Shown: positions 32,820 through 44,924 of the stretch, in pieces | Layout of the letters: every line of letters starts with the position of its first letter | How positions within the stretch are numbered: the first letter of the stretch is position 1 | Assembly (NCBI GenBank): GCA_018857735.1 | Contig: JABMCL010000954.1 | Span: 427,501 to 491,500, forward strand | DNA: 64,000 nt | Source: Alviniconcha marisindica | Taxonomy: Eukaryota; Mollusca; Gastropoda; Provannidae | Direction: 5' to 3' | The notes under the pieces: model-generated | What the model was told of the DNA's origin: nothing | Database searches by the model: none | Seen by the model: the letters and a program-made list of their open reading frames with translations, nothing else | Made by a program: the position numbers and the translations under genes

Positions 32820-35291
32820 ATGGATACGGAGAGTGACCAGGAGCCAGTGCAGCCCCTTAGCAATGACCACAACTGTACAAAGGATAAGCTTCTGAATCCA
32901 AGAGGTAGCTCCACTGGCAGCATTGCTCAGAATGGTCTGAACAACAATCCTGTCACCAAAGATGGTGTGGATGCAGAAGCACCTGGCAGCCAGTATGTGC
33001 ATGCAGAGGACGGAGATTCTGATGGTGAGACAGATGGCGGGAAAGTCCAGGCTAACGGGGACATCTTCTCCCCAGATTCGTCCGAAGCAGTGACCGTGAT
33101 CTGCAAGGCGGATGTGAAAAAGGCAGGAGGAGCATGACAGAGCAGACAGAGATGGGTGCGATGGCTACGACACCCACTCCGACTCCATCGAGACTCTGGA
33201 GGAAGAGAGCCCCAATGACGACTCCCAAGAACAGCTCAGCGAGTCGCTCTTGAAGCAGATTCGCTTGACCCACAAAAGCTCGGAAGGGGAGGACGTGTTT
33301 GAGGCACAGACTGAAGGTGCAGCCTTGCCTCCTCACCCGACCTGCAGTCACAGTGACGGTGAGGTGGCTGAGGACTCAAGGTCAACAGACAGTCATGAGG
33401 TCATCCCCGACACCAGCTCCCCGGCCTTTTCAGCTGTGTCTCGACCGGAGAGTTTGTCGCTGCCACGGCCACTCCAGTACTACGAGCGAAACCGCAGCAC
33501 AAGCGAGCCACAGCAAGGGGGTTTGAACCAGGCACAGGCTGTTCGAGCGGAAGCCTCAGGGTGCCACCAGAGAACTCGCAGCGAGGCCATAGACATTCAG
33601 AACATGAGAGCACGGGGGGATCTGAGCTATGGGGACGACGTCATGTCCAGGAGTCTTCCGCACGGAACCATCATCCGCAAAGGGGAGATGATCGAGTTTG
33701 TTGCGGATGACTTGACAGAGAAGATCAAGAGAAGTAGCCCCATGTCCCGTGGTGAGTAGAATTTCCTTTCTTCAGGGAGCGCACCGACTTGGTGTGAGTC
33801 TTACAAAGTTGATTTCTTTTGTGCTTCTCTGCTCTATGACTGTGAGATTAGTGTGTGTCTTAGACAGTTGATTTCTTTTGCACTTCTCAGCATTATGAGA
33901 TTAGTGTCAGTCTTAGAAAGCTGATTTCTTTAGTGCTTCTCGGCACTATGAGATTAATCGAGCACTCAGGGCGTTGATGAGCACATGATAAATGGACATT
34001 ATTATTATTATTATTAGTGTCAATGTTAGAAAGTTGATTTCTTTTGCATTTCTCAGCATTATGAGGTCAGTGTGAGCCTTAGAAAGTTGATTTCTTTTGT
34101 GCGTCTCAGTGGTTAGAGCGCCAGACTCATGATTGAATCCCTGGAGGAGGAGCGGGAGAATTTTCTTCTCCAGGGTCGACTTTCTGTGCTGACTCTTATT
34201 TCGGTATCCGTTCCACCCCCGTGTTACTGCAGTAGCATGTAAAAGATCCCGGCCATTGTGCCAAAAGTGCAGGTGGCAGGTTACAGCTAAACATGCATAC
34301 ACCTTACGTATGAGGCTTTGCATGAAGTGACATGGTGCATGGTTGTATGGTGTACACAGAACTTGCGCCGGAATGGCTGCAGTTTCATGTGGCCCAGCCA
34401 TGCCAGCACTGTAAGTACACCACTTCGGTGGATATTCCAACAAAACAAAAACGCACAATAAAAAGCTAGTCATTCATGTAGAACCACATGCGAGCGCAGT
34501 GAGTCTGCTCAAGAGAGTGGAGAATAGCACTATATAAGAGATCATCAATCAATCAATCAATGAAGTCTTGAGTAGTGCAGCCTGCACCTCCTTAGGATTT
34601 TCTCCTCTGGGAGTGTTAGCCTTTAAAGGCTGAATTCTTTTCTGCTTCTTGGAACTACCAGACCTCACAGAAGAGAGAAATGACGTATGAAGTCTTGAGC
34701 AGTTCAGCCTGCACCTCCTTGGGATTTTCTCCTCTGGGAGTGCAGGTAGTCATAGTGAGAGTCTTTGAAAGCTGACTTCTTTTGTGCTTCCTGGCACCAT
34801 GAGACCTCATGGAAGAGAGAAATCACCTGTGAAGTCTTGGATAGTGCAGCCTGAACATCCACATGATTTTCTCCTCCGGAATCTCCTCAGGATTTTCTCC
34901 TGCGGAACCTCCTCAGGATTTTCTCCTCTGGCACCTCCTCAGGATTTTTTTTCCCTCTGGCACCTCCTCAGGGATTTTCTCCTCTGAAAAGTACACATAG
35001 TATGAGTCTTTGAAAGTTGATTTCTTTTGTGCTTCCCGGCACTATGACTCTTATGAGACCTCTTAGAAGAGAGAAATGGCCGATGAAGCCTTGAGTAGTG
35101 TAGCTGGCATCTCCGTAGGATTTTCATCCACTGTCCTGGGCAAGGCTGCTTCTGCTGAGTTCTGCTGAGGTCTTGTTGTCCACACACTTATTTATTATTT
35201 TAGACAAGATTTCTAGGTATTGATTACATTTTCAAGGACAGTTTTTATGTTGCAGGGAGGGGTGGGCCAAAAAAAATTAAAGTGGGGGGGT

Positions 35292-35338
<47 letters not shown>

Positions 35339-35340
35339 TG

Positions 35341-35385
<45 letters not shown>

Positions 35386-35897
35386 ACAGAGTTAACTAAA
35401 ATAGTTTACAAACAAGTTAGAGGGGATAGAGAGGCCGGTAGCATGTGTAACAGGTGGGTAATACCGGTCGCTCATTAACTGATGTACATACATAATTATA
35501 CATCAAGAAACTGTCACCGTCATACCACTGTGACCAGATTCCAGCAGCATGGGAAGTCGTCGCTCCAGCCAGCGCAGCATCGCCAGTACATCCAGTGCCA
35601 CCTCCACCTCCATCGCCACCTCCTCCGGCGTGTCGCGATCCCCCAGCAGCCTTCTCACCCAGAGTCCCGACGTGGCCCCGCCCATTGATCCAAGCGCCAT
35701 CATGGAGCTGGAAATGGCCGCTCGACGGGTGGCTGACAATGTGGATCTTATGATGGGAAACTTGCGGAATAATCTGCATAAGGTATGGTTATGGTAGGCT
35801 GGTCAGCCTATTGAGTATTGGTCAGAATTTTTAGCATGATATATGCAAAAGGAAGGAAGAAGGAAAACAACATCAAAAAAGAATGGGTGGGTAGGTG

Positions 35898-35946
<49 letters not shown>

Positions 35947-36446
35947 GGGGTATTGTGTAAGGACTGAATTGGTGATGTCTTTCTGTGTGCTTTCATGTCT
36001 CAGGAAATAGTGGTCTGATCTTTTATAAATTTAGGAGCGTAGATCTGGCTAGTTGAGTGAACTGAAAGTTGAAGGGGTAATCACTGAATCGGAAGGAAAA
36101 AGATGCAAAAGTTTTGGAGGCCACAGCAGGAGACAAACACGTTTGTCTCACGGAAAATTGCCGACGTGCCCACTTCTGCAGGCTGCGTGGAAAAGTATGT
36201 GGCCGACAGCAGTCCACCTACACACCAAACTCTGAGACTGTGGCAGCAAGGAGGAACTGGAGAAGGCAGCCACCTCCGTCTTGCAGGCTGAACTTTGACT
36301 AGTGTAGTGGCAATTGAGAAGAAGAAGAGGAATTTAATACACTGATTATGGACTAGGACAAACACTGCGCATTTAACTCTTCTTTGCCCAGCCTAGCAGG
36401 TTTTCAGCTTCAGCTCTTGACATGGGGGTTGGTCTGTTTGTAGGGG

Positions 36447-36495
<49 letters not shown>

Positions 36496-38132
36496 GTATG
36501 CGACCTACAGCAACCATGTTTTACATGTTTACTGACAGATGGATGTATACCTTGTAAAATCATCCATGGTGATGATGAGAGGTTCCAATCCAAGAATTAA
36601 CTAACTAGCCAGGTAAACATTGTGGATGAAATGTATGCACTTATTCAAGATGCAAGACGACTTTATTAATCCATTGCAGAAATTACATGGTCTGCCCTGA
36701 AAATGGATTATATAATAAGACAATGACCCACATTCTCACTCTTCCAAATTAGAATCCACCCGCACAGTAGGCCTCCCATTCACTCCCATACACACCTGCA
36801 TTTTACCCCCACCTCTCTCGTCCCTGCACGCCCACCTGCTGCGTGTTGTGTTTATAAATCTGCCTGCTATTATTAATATAATATACTCATATATATATTA
36901 TATATATTATCTGCCTGCTATTATTAGTATAATATACTCATATATATTATATACACTTAGCATTTACTATTTAGTATTAGAGTGAGGTGAAATACAAACA
37001 AATAAATGTGTTTACTTGCCAAAATGTCAGCCACAGTCATTTGGCCATAATGTTGAAAAAAATCTTGAAGGAAATTAAAACTGCTTGAAATGTTGTCAAT
37101 GACAGTGGCAGTTTACTACAGGAGAGAAGAAAGTTGACTGGAATTGCTTCCCTTCCCAGTTGTGTCTCCATGCATATTTAAAGCCTTGAAATGCAGTTGT
37201 CGGGGGTTCCAGGCGAGATCAAAAGATCAAGAGATCTTAGAGGAGGGAGGTGGAGCTGGACCCTCAACTTAGCCCAGAAGAGATCATGAGTAGGGAGGTG
37301 GAGCTGGGCTAAGAAAACTGGACTTCCTTTGCTTGAGTTGTCCAAGTTGTTCGTCAACAGCATGCAACGGACATTGTCTTTGTGACTCTGGCCAAGCACA
37401 GCAGTTGAAACAGCAGTTGCGCAGTGCACAAGTTGCTGGGCAATGGCAAGGGGACACCGCCCTAACACTTCTATTGTTCTGGCGGCGGTCCACGGTCTCT
37501 CCTGTCTTTTTCGGGCGGTTTCCACGGTCGAGCCTTCACTCTGTCGTCCCCTTCCCACTCTGTCCCTGTCCCTAATAGGCCATCTCGCCTCTGTGGCTGT
37601 AAAGCACCAAGAAAGAAAGTTGTCAGAGTTTAGAAGCTGTGTGAAAGTCAAGGTGGCCATCCTGGGCTTTCCGTCCTAATGAGCCTTACGGTTTCTGTGG
37701 ACATAAAGCAACATTGAACCATGCTTAGGCATTGGTCACAGTTTGTCCCTATTATGTCAACCGACATCCGAGGACATGAAGCTGTACATCAATGCAGTTG
37801 AAACAAATGCAAGAAATGTTAACTGGTGCCTGGTAATTCTTGGCATGAGCCAGTGTTAGATGCTGGTGGAGAAGTTCATCTCACTGATGCTTCAAAAGTT
37901 TGGGCTGTGCATGCATCAAGAAGTGAAGAACTACTTGAGCTGATGTTGGATGTGTTTTTTTTCTCCAGATGTCTGCCATCACAGTGGGGTGTACAGAGGC
38001 CTTCAAGACGTCTGTTGACATCACCTGTGATTCTGTTGACTCCAGCATCAAGGTTTGTCCATGGATGAATGTGTCTCTTTGTAGTTTGCATGTATGTGCA
38101 GTTGTGTGTGTGTGTGGAGGGGGGGGGTGGTG

Positions 38133-38163
<31 letters not shown>

Positions 38164-38469
38164 TGTGTGCGTGACGGACAGAGAGAGATGAGGGGAAGGA
38201 GATATTTTTCTGTGAGCTATGTGTATAAGACTGAGAGGGAGAGGTGCTGCATGTCTCAACATAGGTAGGTCATTTGTTTTAATGCAGTGTCAACTGTAGA
38301 AGTGTTATCTGGGTAATAACACAATATCATTATATATACAAAAAAAGACAAATGTTTTTCATGTGACTGTGATTGACTGAGACTTTGTTGGTGGTTTTAG
38401 TATGCATCGCATTATAGATCAGATGCGCAGAATGTAGCACCCATCTGTGTGGAACTGTATATTTGCTTG

Positions 38470-38538
<69 letters not shown>

Positions 38539-39906
38539 TACCTCTGTAACTTACATTGCACAAATGAGACTGGTACATAGTTTATTTACACATGGCTTAT
38601 ATTTGTGGTGTACTATTATTTTGCTAATGCACATGTATACAAATGGAACAGCACCAAGACACATTCACAGTCCCATTTTAACATAACTGCAGATAAAATA
38701 TCCTTGTATTTTTGTGTCAAGGTAGACGGCATTCTGAGTCGACTGTCCACAAGTGTGTTCTTACACAAGGATGGGTTCCCTCACCCCCGGTCCAGTTTCC
38801 GTCTCCATCCCTCTGTGTGGTTGCAGTTGCTCAACAGCTGTTATCTCTCTGTGTGCAGTCGATGTACGCCCTGATGGCCAAATGCGAGGAGCTCGGTACA
38901 TCCATGACGCCTGTTTACCAGATCGGAGCGCAAATGTATCCTTTTCTTTTAATAGCAGAATGAGGCCCAGAGCATTCGTGTAGAATCAATCAGCAAAGGG
39001 AGTTAACTAGCATGCAATCATTGATTTTTTAAAGTCCAATCAGCCACGAGTTAAATATCAGTGCTCGGAAGACGTCACTTCAGCACAACACCAAAGACCC
39101 AAGTCAGCTACTGTAACTCTCACCTGGCATGCGAGTAAATATAAGTTACATAAACTCCACCAAGGGTACATCCTCTTTGGACTCTTGTTGTGTTCATGTG
39201 ACTGCTTTTGAGCGCTCATGAACTCCCTTTGTACATTGGTTCATCTCTTAAGCATTTCTTCACTGTGGGCTTCAAAATAGGCATAGATTCATGAATAGTT
39301 CAACTCTAAGTACCATTAAAAAGAAAAGAAAAAAATTCAGTGATGGTTGAGAGTATTGGGTAGACAATATGCCTGCACTGTTTATGAATAACTTCACAAG
39401 TGTATCAGTTTGAAGTGAAAGCTTTATGCATAGATAGTGGTCTGTAATTTTGTGTTAAAGCATAGTTTGTGTGTCAGTATTGTACAGTGCCATGAGCTCA
39501 ATTTTTTCAGTGGGATAGTGCTGTAAAGGAGTTATTATTATTAAAACCACTTAAAATCTGAGGGTTTGAATATTGCATGGCTGGCTTTATCATATTTAAA
39601 AAAAATCATCTTTGCATAATTATTATCAAGCAGACATCGGAAACACCTAAACCTCTGTGATTGTTACCCATTACTTATCCCACATCTTTCCAATGCCTAA
39701 GCCCTTTTTGACATGCTATTTGGGGGCTAGGGGAGTTGGAAAGGGGATTTTCTAGAGCTTGTGACTGCAGACGTGAGGATGGTTTTGAACAGATATACAT
39801 TGCATGAATGTTGCAGTTTCTTTGGCGTTGACCTTGACTTTCTTCCAGCAAAGAAATCAAACGACTTTTGGATCGATTTGAGGCCCAACTATCTGAGAAA
39901 CCATAG
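32820..39906 (+). CDS. BORCS6: BLOC-1-related complex subunit 6 (BORCS6, lyspersin-like), 5 coding exons, frame break in exon 1
   Basis: BORC sits on the lysosome surface and recruits ARL8 to move lysosomes outward. Exons: 32820-33751, 35538-35782, 37969-38052, 38859-38935, 39849-39906. The last four join in phase to a helical C-terminal domain: MELEMAARRVADNVDLMMGN, then MSAITVGCTEAFK...DSSIK, then SMYALMAKCEELG, then KEIKRLLDRFEAQL, ending at TAG. This is the conserved BORCS6 domain. Exon 1 encodes an acidic, Ser-rich disordered region. Its opening frame (from ATG 32820) stops at 33135, while the frame that reaches the splice site opens just after a TGA at about 33109; the two overlap around an A5 run (33116-33121). 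Discounting one base gives about 464 residues. An assembly indel is the likeliest cause; a recent null allele is possible. The ATG lies 12 bases after a good acceptor. Confidence 0.9.
33790..34100. repeat. ~60-bp minisatellite 'aaagttgatttcttttgtgc'
   Basis: Units with 'gttgatttcttttg', 'cttctc.gc' and 'tatgagattagtgt' start 40 bases after the BORCS6 exon 1 donor. They are interrupted by an R2 element tail at 33957-34017, and the SINE at 34102 sits within the array. Confidence 0.87.
33957..34017 (+). repeat. Dispersed element tail R2, copy 2
   Basis: 'gagcactcagggcgttgatg' followed by 'catgataaatggacattatt' matches 10085-10142, ending in an (ATT)n tail. It interrupts the minisatellite, so it inserted later than the array's start. 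Confidence 0.75.
34102..34561 (+). mobile_element. tRNA-derived SINE (family A), plus strand
   Basis: Starts with the A-box-like 'tctcagtggttagagcg', then 'agactcatgattgaatccc' (B box degenerate). The body contains 'gtgctgactcttatt' and 'gcatggttgtatggtg', and the 3' end is 'agcactatataagagatc' followed by an (ATCA)n tail. Its body matches the copies at 3.06 and 14.1 kb. It lies in BORCS6 intron 1. Confidence 0.87.
34562..35130. repeat. Degenerate minisatellite 'ggattttctcctctggg'
   Basis: Units of roughly 120 bp with 'gaagtcttgagtagtgcagc' and 'ggattttctcctctggg', plus an inner ~30-bp repeat ('cacctcctcaggattttctc') at 34880-34985. Continuation of the pre-SINE array is suggested by shared 'tgatttcttttgtgcttc'. 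Confidence 0.85.
35296..35393. repeat. (CA)n microsatellite, two blocks
   Basis: Two CA runs separated by 'tacatgata', about 145 bases upstream of BORCS6 exon 2. Confidence 0.95.
35899..35950. repeat. (GT)n run followed by poly-G
   Basis: A GT run passes directly into about 20 G residues, 120 bases after the BORCS6 exon 2 donor. Confidence 0.93.
37640..37785 (+). repeat. Dispersed repeat R3, copy 1
   Basis: 'gtgtgaaagtcaaggtggcc', 'cggtttctgtggac' and 'ttgaaccatgctt.ag' match 41568-41705 over about 140 bp. The inner 'cctaatgagccttacgg' is related to the SINE family B tail. Confidence 0.8.
38118..38157. repeat. Poly-G tract
   Basis: About 40 bp almost entirely G, 65 bases after the BORCS6 exon 3 donor. 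G-quadruplex-prone on the coding strand of the transcript. Confidence 0.9.
38472..38537. repeat. (GT)n microsatellite
   Basis: Pure GT run in BORCS6 intron 3. Confidence 0.95.
38985..39170 (-). repeat. Dispersed repeat E1, copy 4
   Basis: 'aaagggagttaactagcatg', then an inserted ~45 bp, then 'gtgctcggaagacgtcact', 'gtaactctcacctggcatgc' and 'aaactccacc'. Same orientation as 24605-24740. It lies in BORCS6 intron 4. Confidence 0.8.
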
Positions 39907-40394
39907 CGCCTTGGATTTCGTGTCATCTTTGCTCCAAGATGTTGCTGAATGTGCATTTTTTATTTTAAGTTCTCGTTCTCATTCATTCCAAAACGTTGCG
40001 CTGTTCTGTGCAAGTTTTTAAGACTTGAAAAAGAAACAAACCCAGTGCTTTTCGTTGAGACGAATCCACCGCGTGCATAAACTGAAGTGCTTTCTGTTGA
40101 GATGCCTGCATCTAGGCGGGGTCCACCTGTGGCTGCTTGTAACAGGAGAAGTATAATTATCAGGAGAGTTTTATCCGTGGACACAAATGAGTGGATGACT
40201 GGTTTGTCTGGCGTGTACTATGACTGGGCCTGTACGCAGATGGCGGTGCAGTATTCCCAGAGAGTGCTATGCGTCGAACTTCAAAGGATGGCTCAAGGAA
40301 ACAAAGCGCATGTGATAAATGTGATAACTGACGTGGATTACAAGAGAGCTAATCATAGACTGCTGTTATTAATGTAATACAGCTATTACTAACG

Positions 40395-41100
40395 TAGTTT
40401 AGCTAGTGTTGATGTTATCGTAGTGCGTTTAATGAAAGCAGTCCTGTACTGCGTTTCACAGCATCTCGCGTGTGTTTAATGAAAGCAGTCCTGTACTGCG
40501 TTTCACAGCATCTCTCGTGTGTTTAATGAACACAGCATCTCTCATGTGTTTAATGAAAGCAGTCCTATACTGCATTTCACAGCATCTCTCATGAGTTTAA
40601 TGCAAGCAGTCCTATACTGCGTTTCACAGCATCTCATGAATTTAATGAAAGCAGTCCTATACTGCATTTCACAGCATCTCTCGTGAGTTTAATGAAAGTC
40701 CTATACTGCGTTTCACAGCATCTCTCGTGAGTTTAATGAAAGCAGTCCTATACTGCATTTCACAGCATCTCTCATGAGTTTAATGAAAGCAGTCCTATAC
40801 TGCGTTACACAGCATCTCTCGTGAGTTTAATGAAAGCAGTCCTATACTGCGTTTCACAGCATCTCTCGTGAGTTTAATGAAAGCATTCCTGTACTGCATT
40901 TCACAGCATCTCTCGTGAGTTTAATGAAAGTCCTATACTGCGTTTCACAGCATCTCTCGTGTGTTTAATGAAAGCAGTCCTATGCTGCATTTCACAGCAT
41001 CTCTCATGAGTTTAATGAAAGCAGTCCTATACTGCGTATCACAGCATCTCTCGTGAGTTTAATGAAAGTAGTCTTTTACTGCGTTTCACAGCATCTCTCA
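40395..41100. repeat. 47-bp minisatellite, about 15 copies
   Basis: Units of 'tttaatgaaagcagtcctat', 'actgcgtttcacagcatctc' and 'tcgtgag', starting about 490 bases after the BORCS6 stop. Some copies lose 'gcag'. Confidence 0.95.
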
Positions 41101-41567
41101 TAGCTGCAGACCTTGGCCCACATTTTCTTTGCCGAATCACAGTTTAGGTCTGCGGTAGGGCTGATTCTTTTGGCAGTCCTTGCTGACGGCACCAGTCACA
41201 ATCAGTTTAAAATGAAAGCTATAGCCGTCTACTCCACAGTGTCATTCACAGGATCCAAACACATAATAGGTTTAAGAAGAACACTGTTTATTAGCCAGTT
41301 AGGACAAAACACAAGATGCAAATTTTTGGAGTAATCACCTTAACGATATAAACTGAGATGCAGAACTAAGACGCCTTCTGCTTTTGATTGAGCCACGTTG
41401 TTTTTTCGTGTCCAGTGCTCGGAAGAGTGTTAATCACATTTCAGAGGTGCAGGGGGTCAGGCTCGGCGTGTCCCTGCAGTTTGCAAATGTCAAAAACGCT
41501 GAACTGATCAAAGGACCACAAAATGACATTTCATCAGCAGTCGTGGAGCTCATAGTTCTGGAGCTGT

Positions 41568-41705
41568 GTGAGAGTCGAGGTGGCCGTCCTGGGCTGTCCG
41601 TCCTAACGAGCCTTCTGGTTTCCGTGGACGTAAAGCATTATTGAACCATGCTTCAGCATTGGTCTCAGCTTGTCCCTAATATGTCAACTGACATCTGAGG
41701 ACATT
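41568..41705 (+). repeat. Dispersed repeat R3, copy 2
   Basis: Matches 37640-37785 along its length, including 'tgaaccatgcttcagcattg' and 'gtcaactgacatctgagg'. Followed by (CCTA)n. Confidence 0.8.
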
Positions 41706-41764
41706 AAGCAACCTCTACCTACCTACCTACCTGCAGTCGTGGACTCTCTCTTCACGCCCCCCAC

Positions 41765-41995
41765 CCACTTCTGCCAGAGCTGGAGGTATTTCTGTTATTA
41801 CAGGTATGTCACAAGCTACCCAAGTGAAATGATCAAAAACAGTTCTTTTTGACAAAAATATACTATGACCTCCCCCCCCCCCCCCCCCCCCCCTTTCTGC
41901 CGGAGCAGAAGGTATTTCTGTTATTACAGGTCTGTCACAAGCTGCTCAAAGTGAAGTGATGAAGAAGAGTACTTTTTGACAAGAGTATAATATGG
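41765..41995. repeat. Tandem duplication (~115 bp) split by poly-C
   Basis: Two copies share 'ttctgcc.gagc', 'ggtatttctgttattacagg' and 'gtcacaagct'. A poly-C run of about 22 bases (41871-41893) separates them. Confidence 0.9.
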
Positions 41996-42744
41996 CTGTG
42001 TATTTTGTCTTCTACCAAAACATGACATGACTGAGAAGAAGTACAGACCTTGAAATTGCCTGTAGCCGCTGAAAAATGCTATTGTAATATATGCATGCTT
42101 GTAATTCTGTAGTAATTTCAGCCAAAATGAAATGCCTGAAGAGTTTTCATCTTCAGAATAATGTTCCTAAGATTTTATTCATGCGTGATGTATGCAACAC
42201 ATATTGGCCTGTTTCAGTTTGATCACAGCACTATATTCACTATTGGGCGATTCAGCGAAGCTGGTTTGCTAGAGTGAATGTGGTTTGTAATCTTTCGCGC
42301 AAGAAGTCGTGAGAGGTCGCAGCGCACTTCCAGGCTGATTTCTGAGTAGGCGTTGCTTCACGCTGTGTATAACAGTGGAAGTTGAACCTAGAATTGCGAA
42401 GCAGTACAAATTCCAATACTGTTGCAGTTGCAAAATTACCGTGGAAAGGGGATGGAGGGTGGAAAAAAAGTGTCTTTGCGTCGTTTTGGGGCTGACCAGA
42501 AGATCGCAAGTTCGCAGAAAAAATATGCGTTTTGGGGCATCCTATAGCACGAGCAACAAGTTATTGCTTATTTCCAGACACATTATGACTACGGGCCTCA
42601 AAAAATGCCTTTAAGGTTGGCAGTGTAAAACTCACAAATTCACTGTCACTGCCTTCCATTGTGAAGAAAGTATGCACCGGAAGTAAAATCAGCCAAGGGA
42701 CTTAAGCGATGCCGGGCAAAAGTCAAGGGAGTTAACAACCCTGC

Positions 42745-43210
42745 CTGAATCGCCCAATAGCAGCCTGTGATGAAGACTGTGATTTTGACCTTCGTGGAAA
42801 TTTGGCCTGGTACAGTTTGCCATACGAAGACTGTCATTTTAACCTTTTTGGAGGTTTTGCGGGTTGTGGCACAGTTTGCCATATGAAGACTGTCATTTTG
42901 ACCTTCATGGAAGTTTGGGCTGGTACAGTTTGCCGTACGCAGACTGTCATTTTGACCTTCATGGAAGTGGAAGTTTGGGCTGGTACAGTTTGCCATATGA
43001 AGACTGTAATTTTACATTTGCAGAAGTTTGGGCTGGTACAGTTTGCCATATGAGGACTGTCATTTTGGCTTTCACAGAAGTTTGGGCTGGTACAGTATGC
43101 CATATGAAGACTGTCATTTTGCACAAACATTTGGGCTGGTGCAGTTTGCCATATAAAGACTGTCATTTTGACCTTTGTGGAAGTTTGGCCTGGTACCGTT
43201 TGCACAAACA
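42745..43210. repeat. ~58-bp minisatellite, about 8 copies
   Basis: Units contain 'ggctggtacagtttgccata' and 'gaagactgtcattttgacct'. Copies vary in length through insertions such as 'gtggaa'. Confidence 0.93.
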
Positions 43211-43289
43211 TCAATACCTTGTAATTATTCATAATGAACGCGACATCTATCTAAAAGCACAGAAAGGACCCCGGAGGACTCACACGTAC

Positions 43290-43975
43290 CTACCATTGCA
43301 TTTAGTGGAAAAGGCTATATTTCACACATGCCTAGCATTGCATTCAGTGGAAAAGGCTATATGTCACACATACCTGGCTTTGCATTCAGTGGAAATGGCC
43401 ACAATTTACACATACCTAGCATTACATTCAGTAGAAAAGACTATATTGCACACATACCTAGCATTGCATTCAGTGGAAAAGGCTATATTTCACACATACC
43501 TAGCATTGCATTCAGTGGAAAAGGCTATATTTCACACATACCTAGCATTGCATTCACTGGAAAAGGCTATGTTTCACACATACCTAGCATTGCATTCAGT
43601 GGAAACCGCCATATTTTACACATACCTAGCATTACATTCAGTCGAAAAGACTATATTTCACACATACCTAGCATTGCATTCAGTGGAAAAGGCTATATTT
43701 CACACATACCTAGCATTGCATTCAGTGGAAAAGGTTATATTTCACACATACCTAGCATTGCATTCAATGGAAAAGCTATATTTCACACACGCCTAGCTTT
43801 GTGTTTGGTGGAAAAGGCTATGTTTCACACATACCTAGCATTGCATTCAATGGAAAAGTCTATATTTCACACATGCCTAGCTTTGTGTTTTATGGAAAAG
43901 GCTATATTTCACACATGCCTAGCTTTGTATTTTGTGGAAAAGGCTATATTTTACACATGCCTAGCATTGGGCTTA
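43290..43975. repeat. 42-bp minisatellite, about 16 copies
   Basis: Units are 'cattgcattcagtggaaaag' plus 'gctatatttcacacatacct' plus 'ag'. Because 42 is a multiple of three, one frame reads a 14-residue repeat (IPSIAFSGKGYISH) and another frame is also open. This is a property of the array and not evidence for a protein. Confidence 0.95.
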
Positions 43976-44769
43976 GCAGAAATTACTCTGTTTACATACA
44001 CAACATCACTGACACTGCTCTAATTGACAAACGCTCCACCAGTCATTGTGCTAGCCCTTAGCAGATCCATGGGTACAAGCCATTGCTGTGCAGTAGCTAG
44101 AGCGTGACATAAAACCTGGTTGTACCCAAAGGCTATGATCCACTTTCAAGCACAGTCATATGACCACATCAGTGCATGTACAAGGGGTTGCTATGGGAAC
44201 AGACAGACCGCGATGTCGCCATCAAGCCCAGTTGTGTCCTGTAGGTTTTGAACGTGCTCCATTCTCATCTGATTCTGATCTGACACAAGGCATCTGGTAG
44301 CCAATGAAAATCACATATCATATAAATAATATAAATAATAGATAAATAGTTCTTATAAAGCGCCATTCTCTAGCACAAGTTAAACTTATTGCACTAAATG
44401 GGCAAAGTTGGTCAACCAAGAATACTACCAGTATGCAATGTATTTGATCTCACAAACAGAGACTATGCATCAAAACACAATAACAAACATTATGCATATT
44501 TTTCCTCATTACATCATCTCATTATTTTATGATTGGTGATTGTAAGAGCTTTTGTTGTAGCTTCAATAGGGTAATAACAATGCAACCAACACTGACAGTT
44601 TCTTCATTTTATGCATTTATTATGAAAAAAAGTCCTTTTGTATTTGTATTGTTCACCATTCACCTGCAACAGTTACCCACAGTTGCTTTTTTGTCAGTCA
44701 ATGCACAAACGTGTGGCATAACATGCTACACCACATCTGTTGGTAACATGCTTATGTCATCATGTTGTC

Positions 44770-44830
44770 TCACCCTGATATAACCGCACTGGTTGACTGG
44801 GCGTAAAACACCAACTTACTTACTTACATC
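44770..44830 (+). mobile_element. Short retroposon tail ('gttgactgggcgtaaaacac')
   Basis: 'cctgatataaccgcactggt' then 'tgactgggcgtaaaacacc' and a (CTTA)n tail, matching 45024-45080 and 59955-59996. Confidence 0.8.
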
Positions 44831-44924
44831 GTTATGTTGTAATCATATGACCGTGCTTGAAATGTGGTTCATGGCTTTAACCACAAGACAGCTTCGCTTC
44901 CACTGAATGATGTACCTCTAATGG

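Noticed and set aside
33112..33128. A 13-base GT...AG segment in BORCS6 that would restore the frame if spliced out
   Set aside because: It is far below the minimum size of a spliceosomal intron; a one-base indel in the A5 run is simpler.
43290..44023. 231- and 310-residue repeat ORFs in the convergent spacer
   Set aside because: They follow the 42-bp and ~58-bp arrays, are open in more than one frame, and lack splice sites, signal peptide or family similarity.
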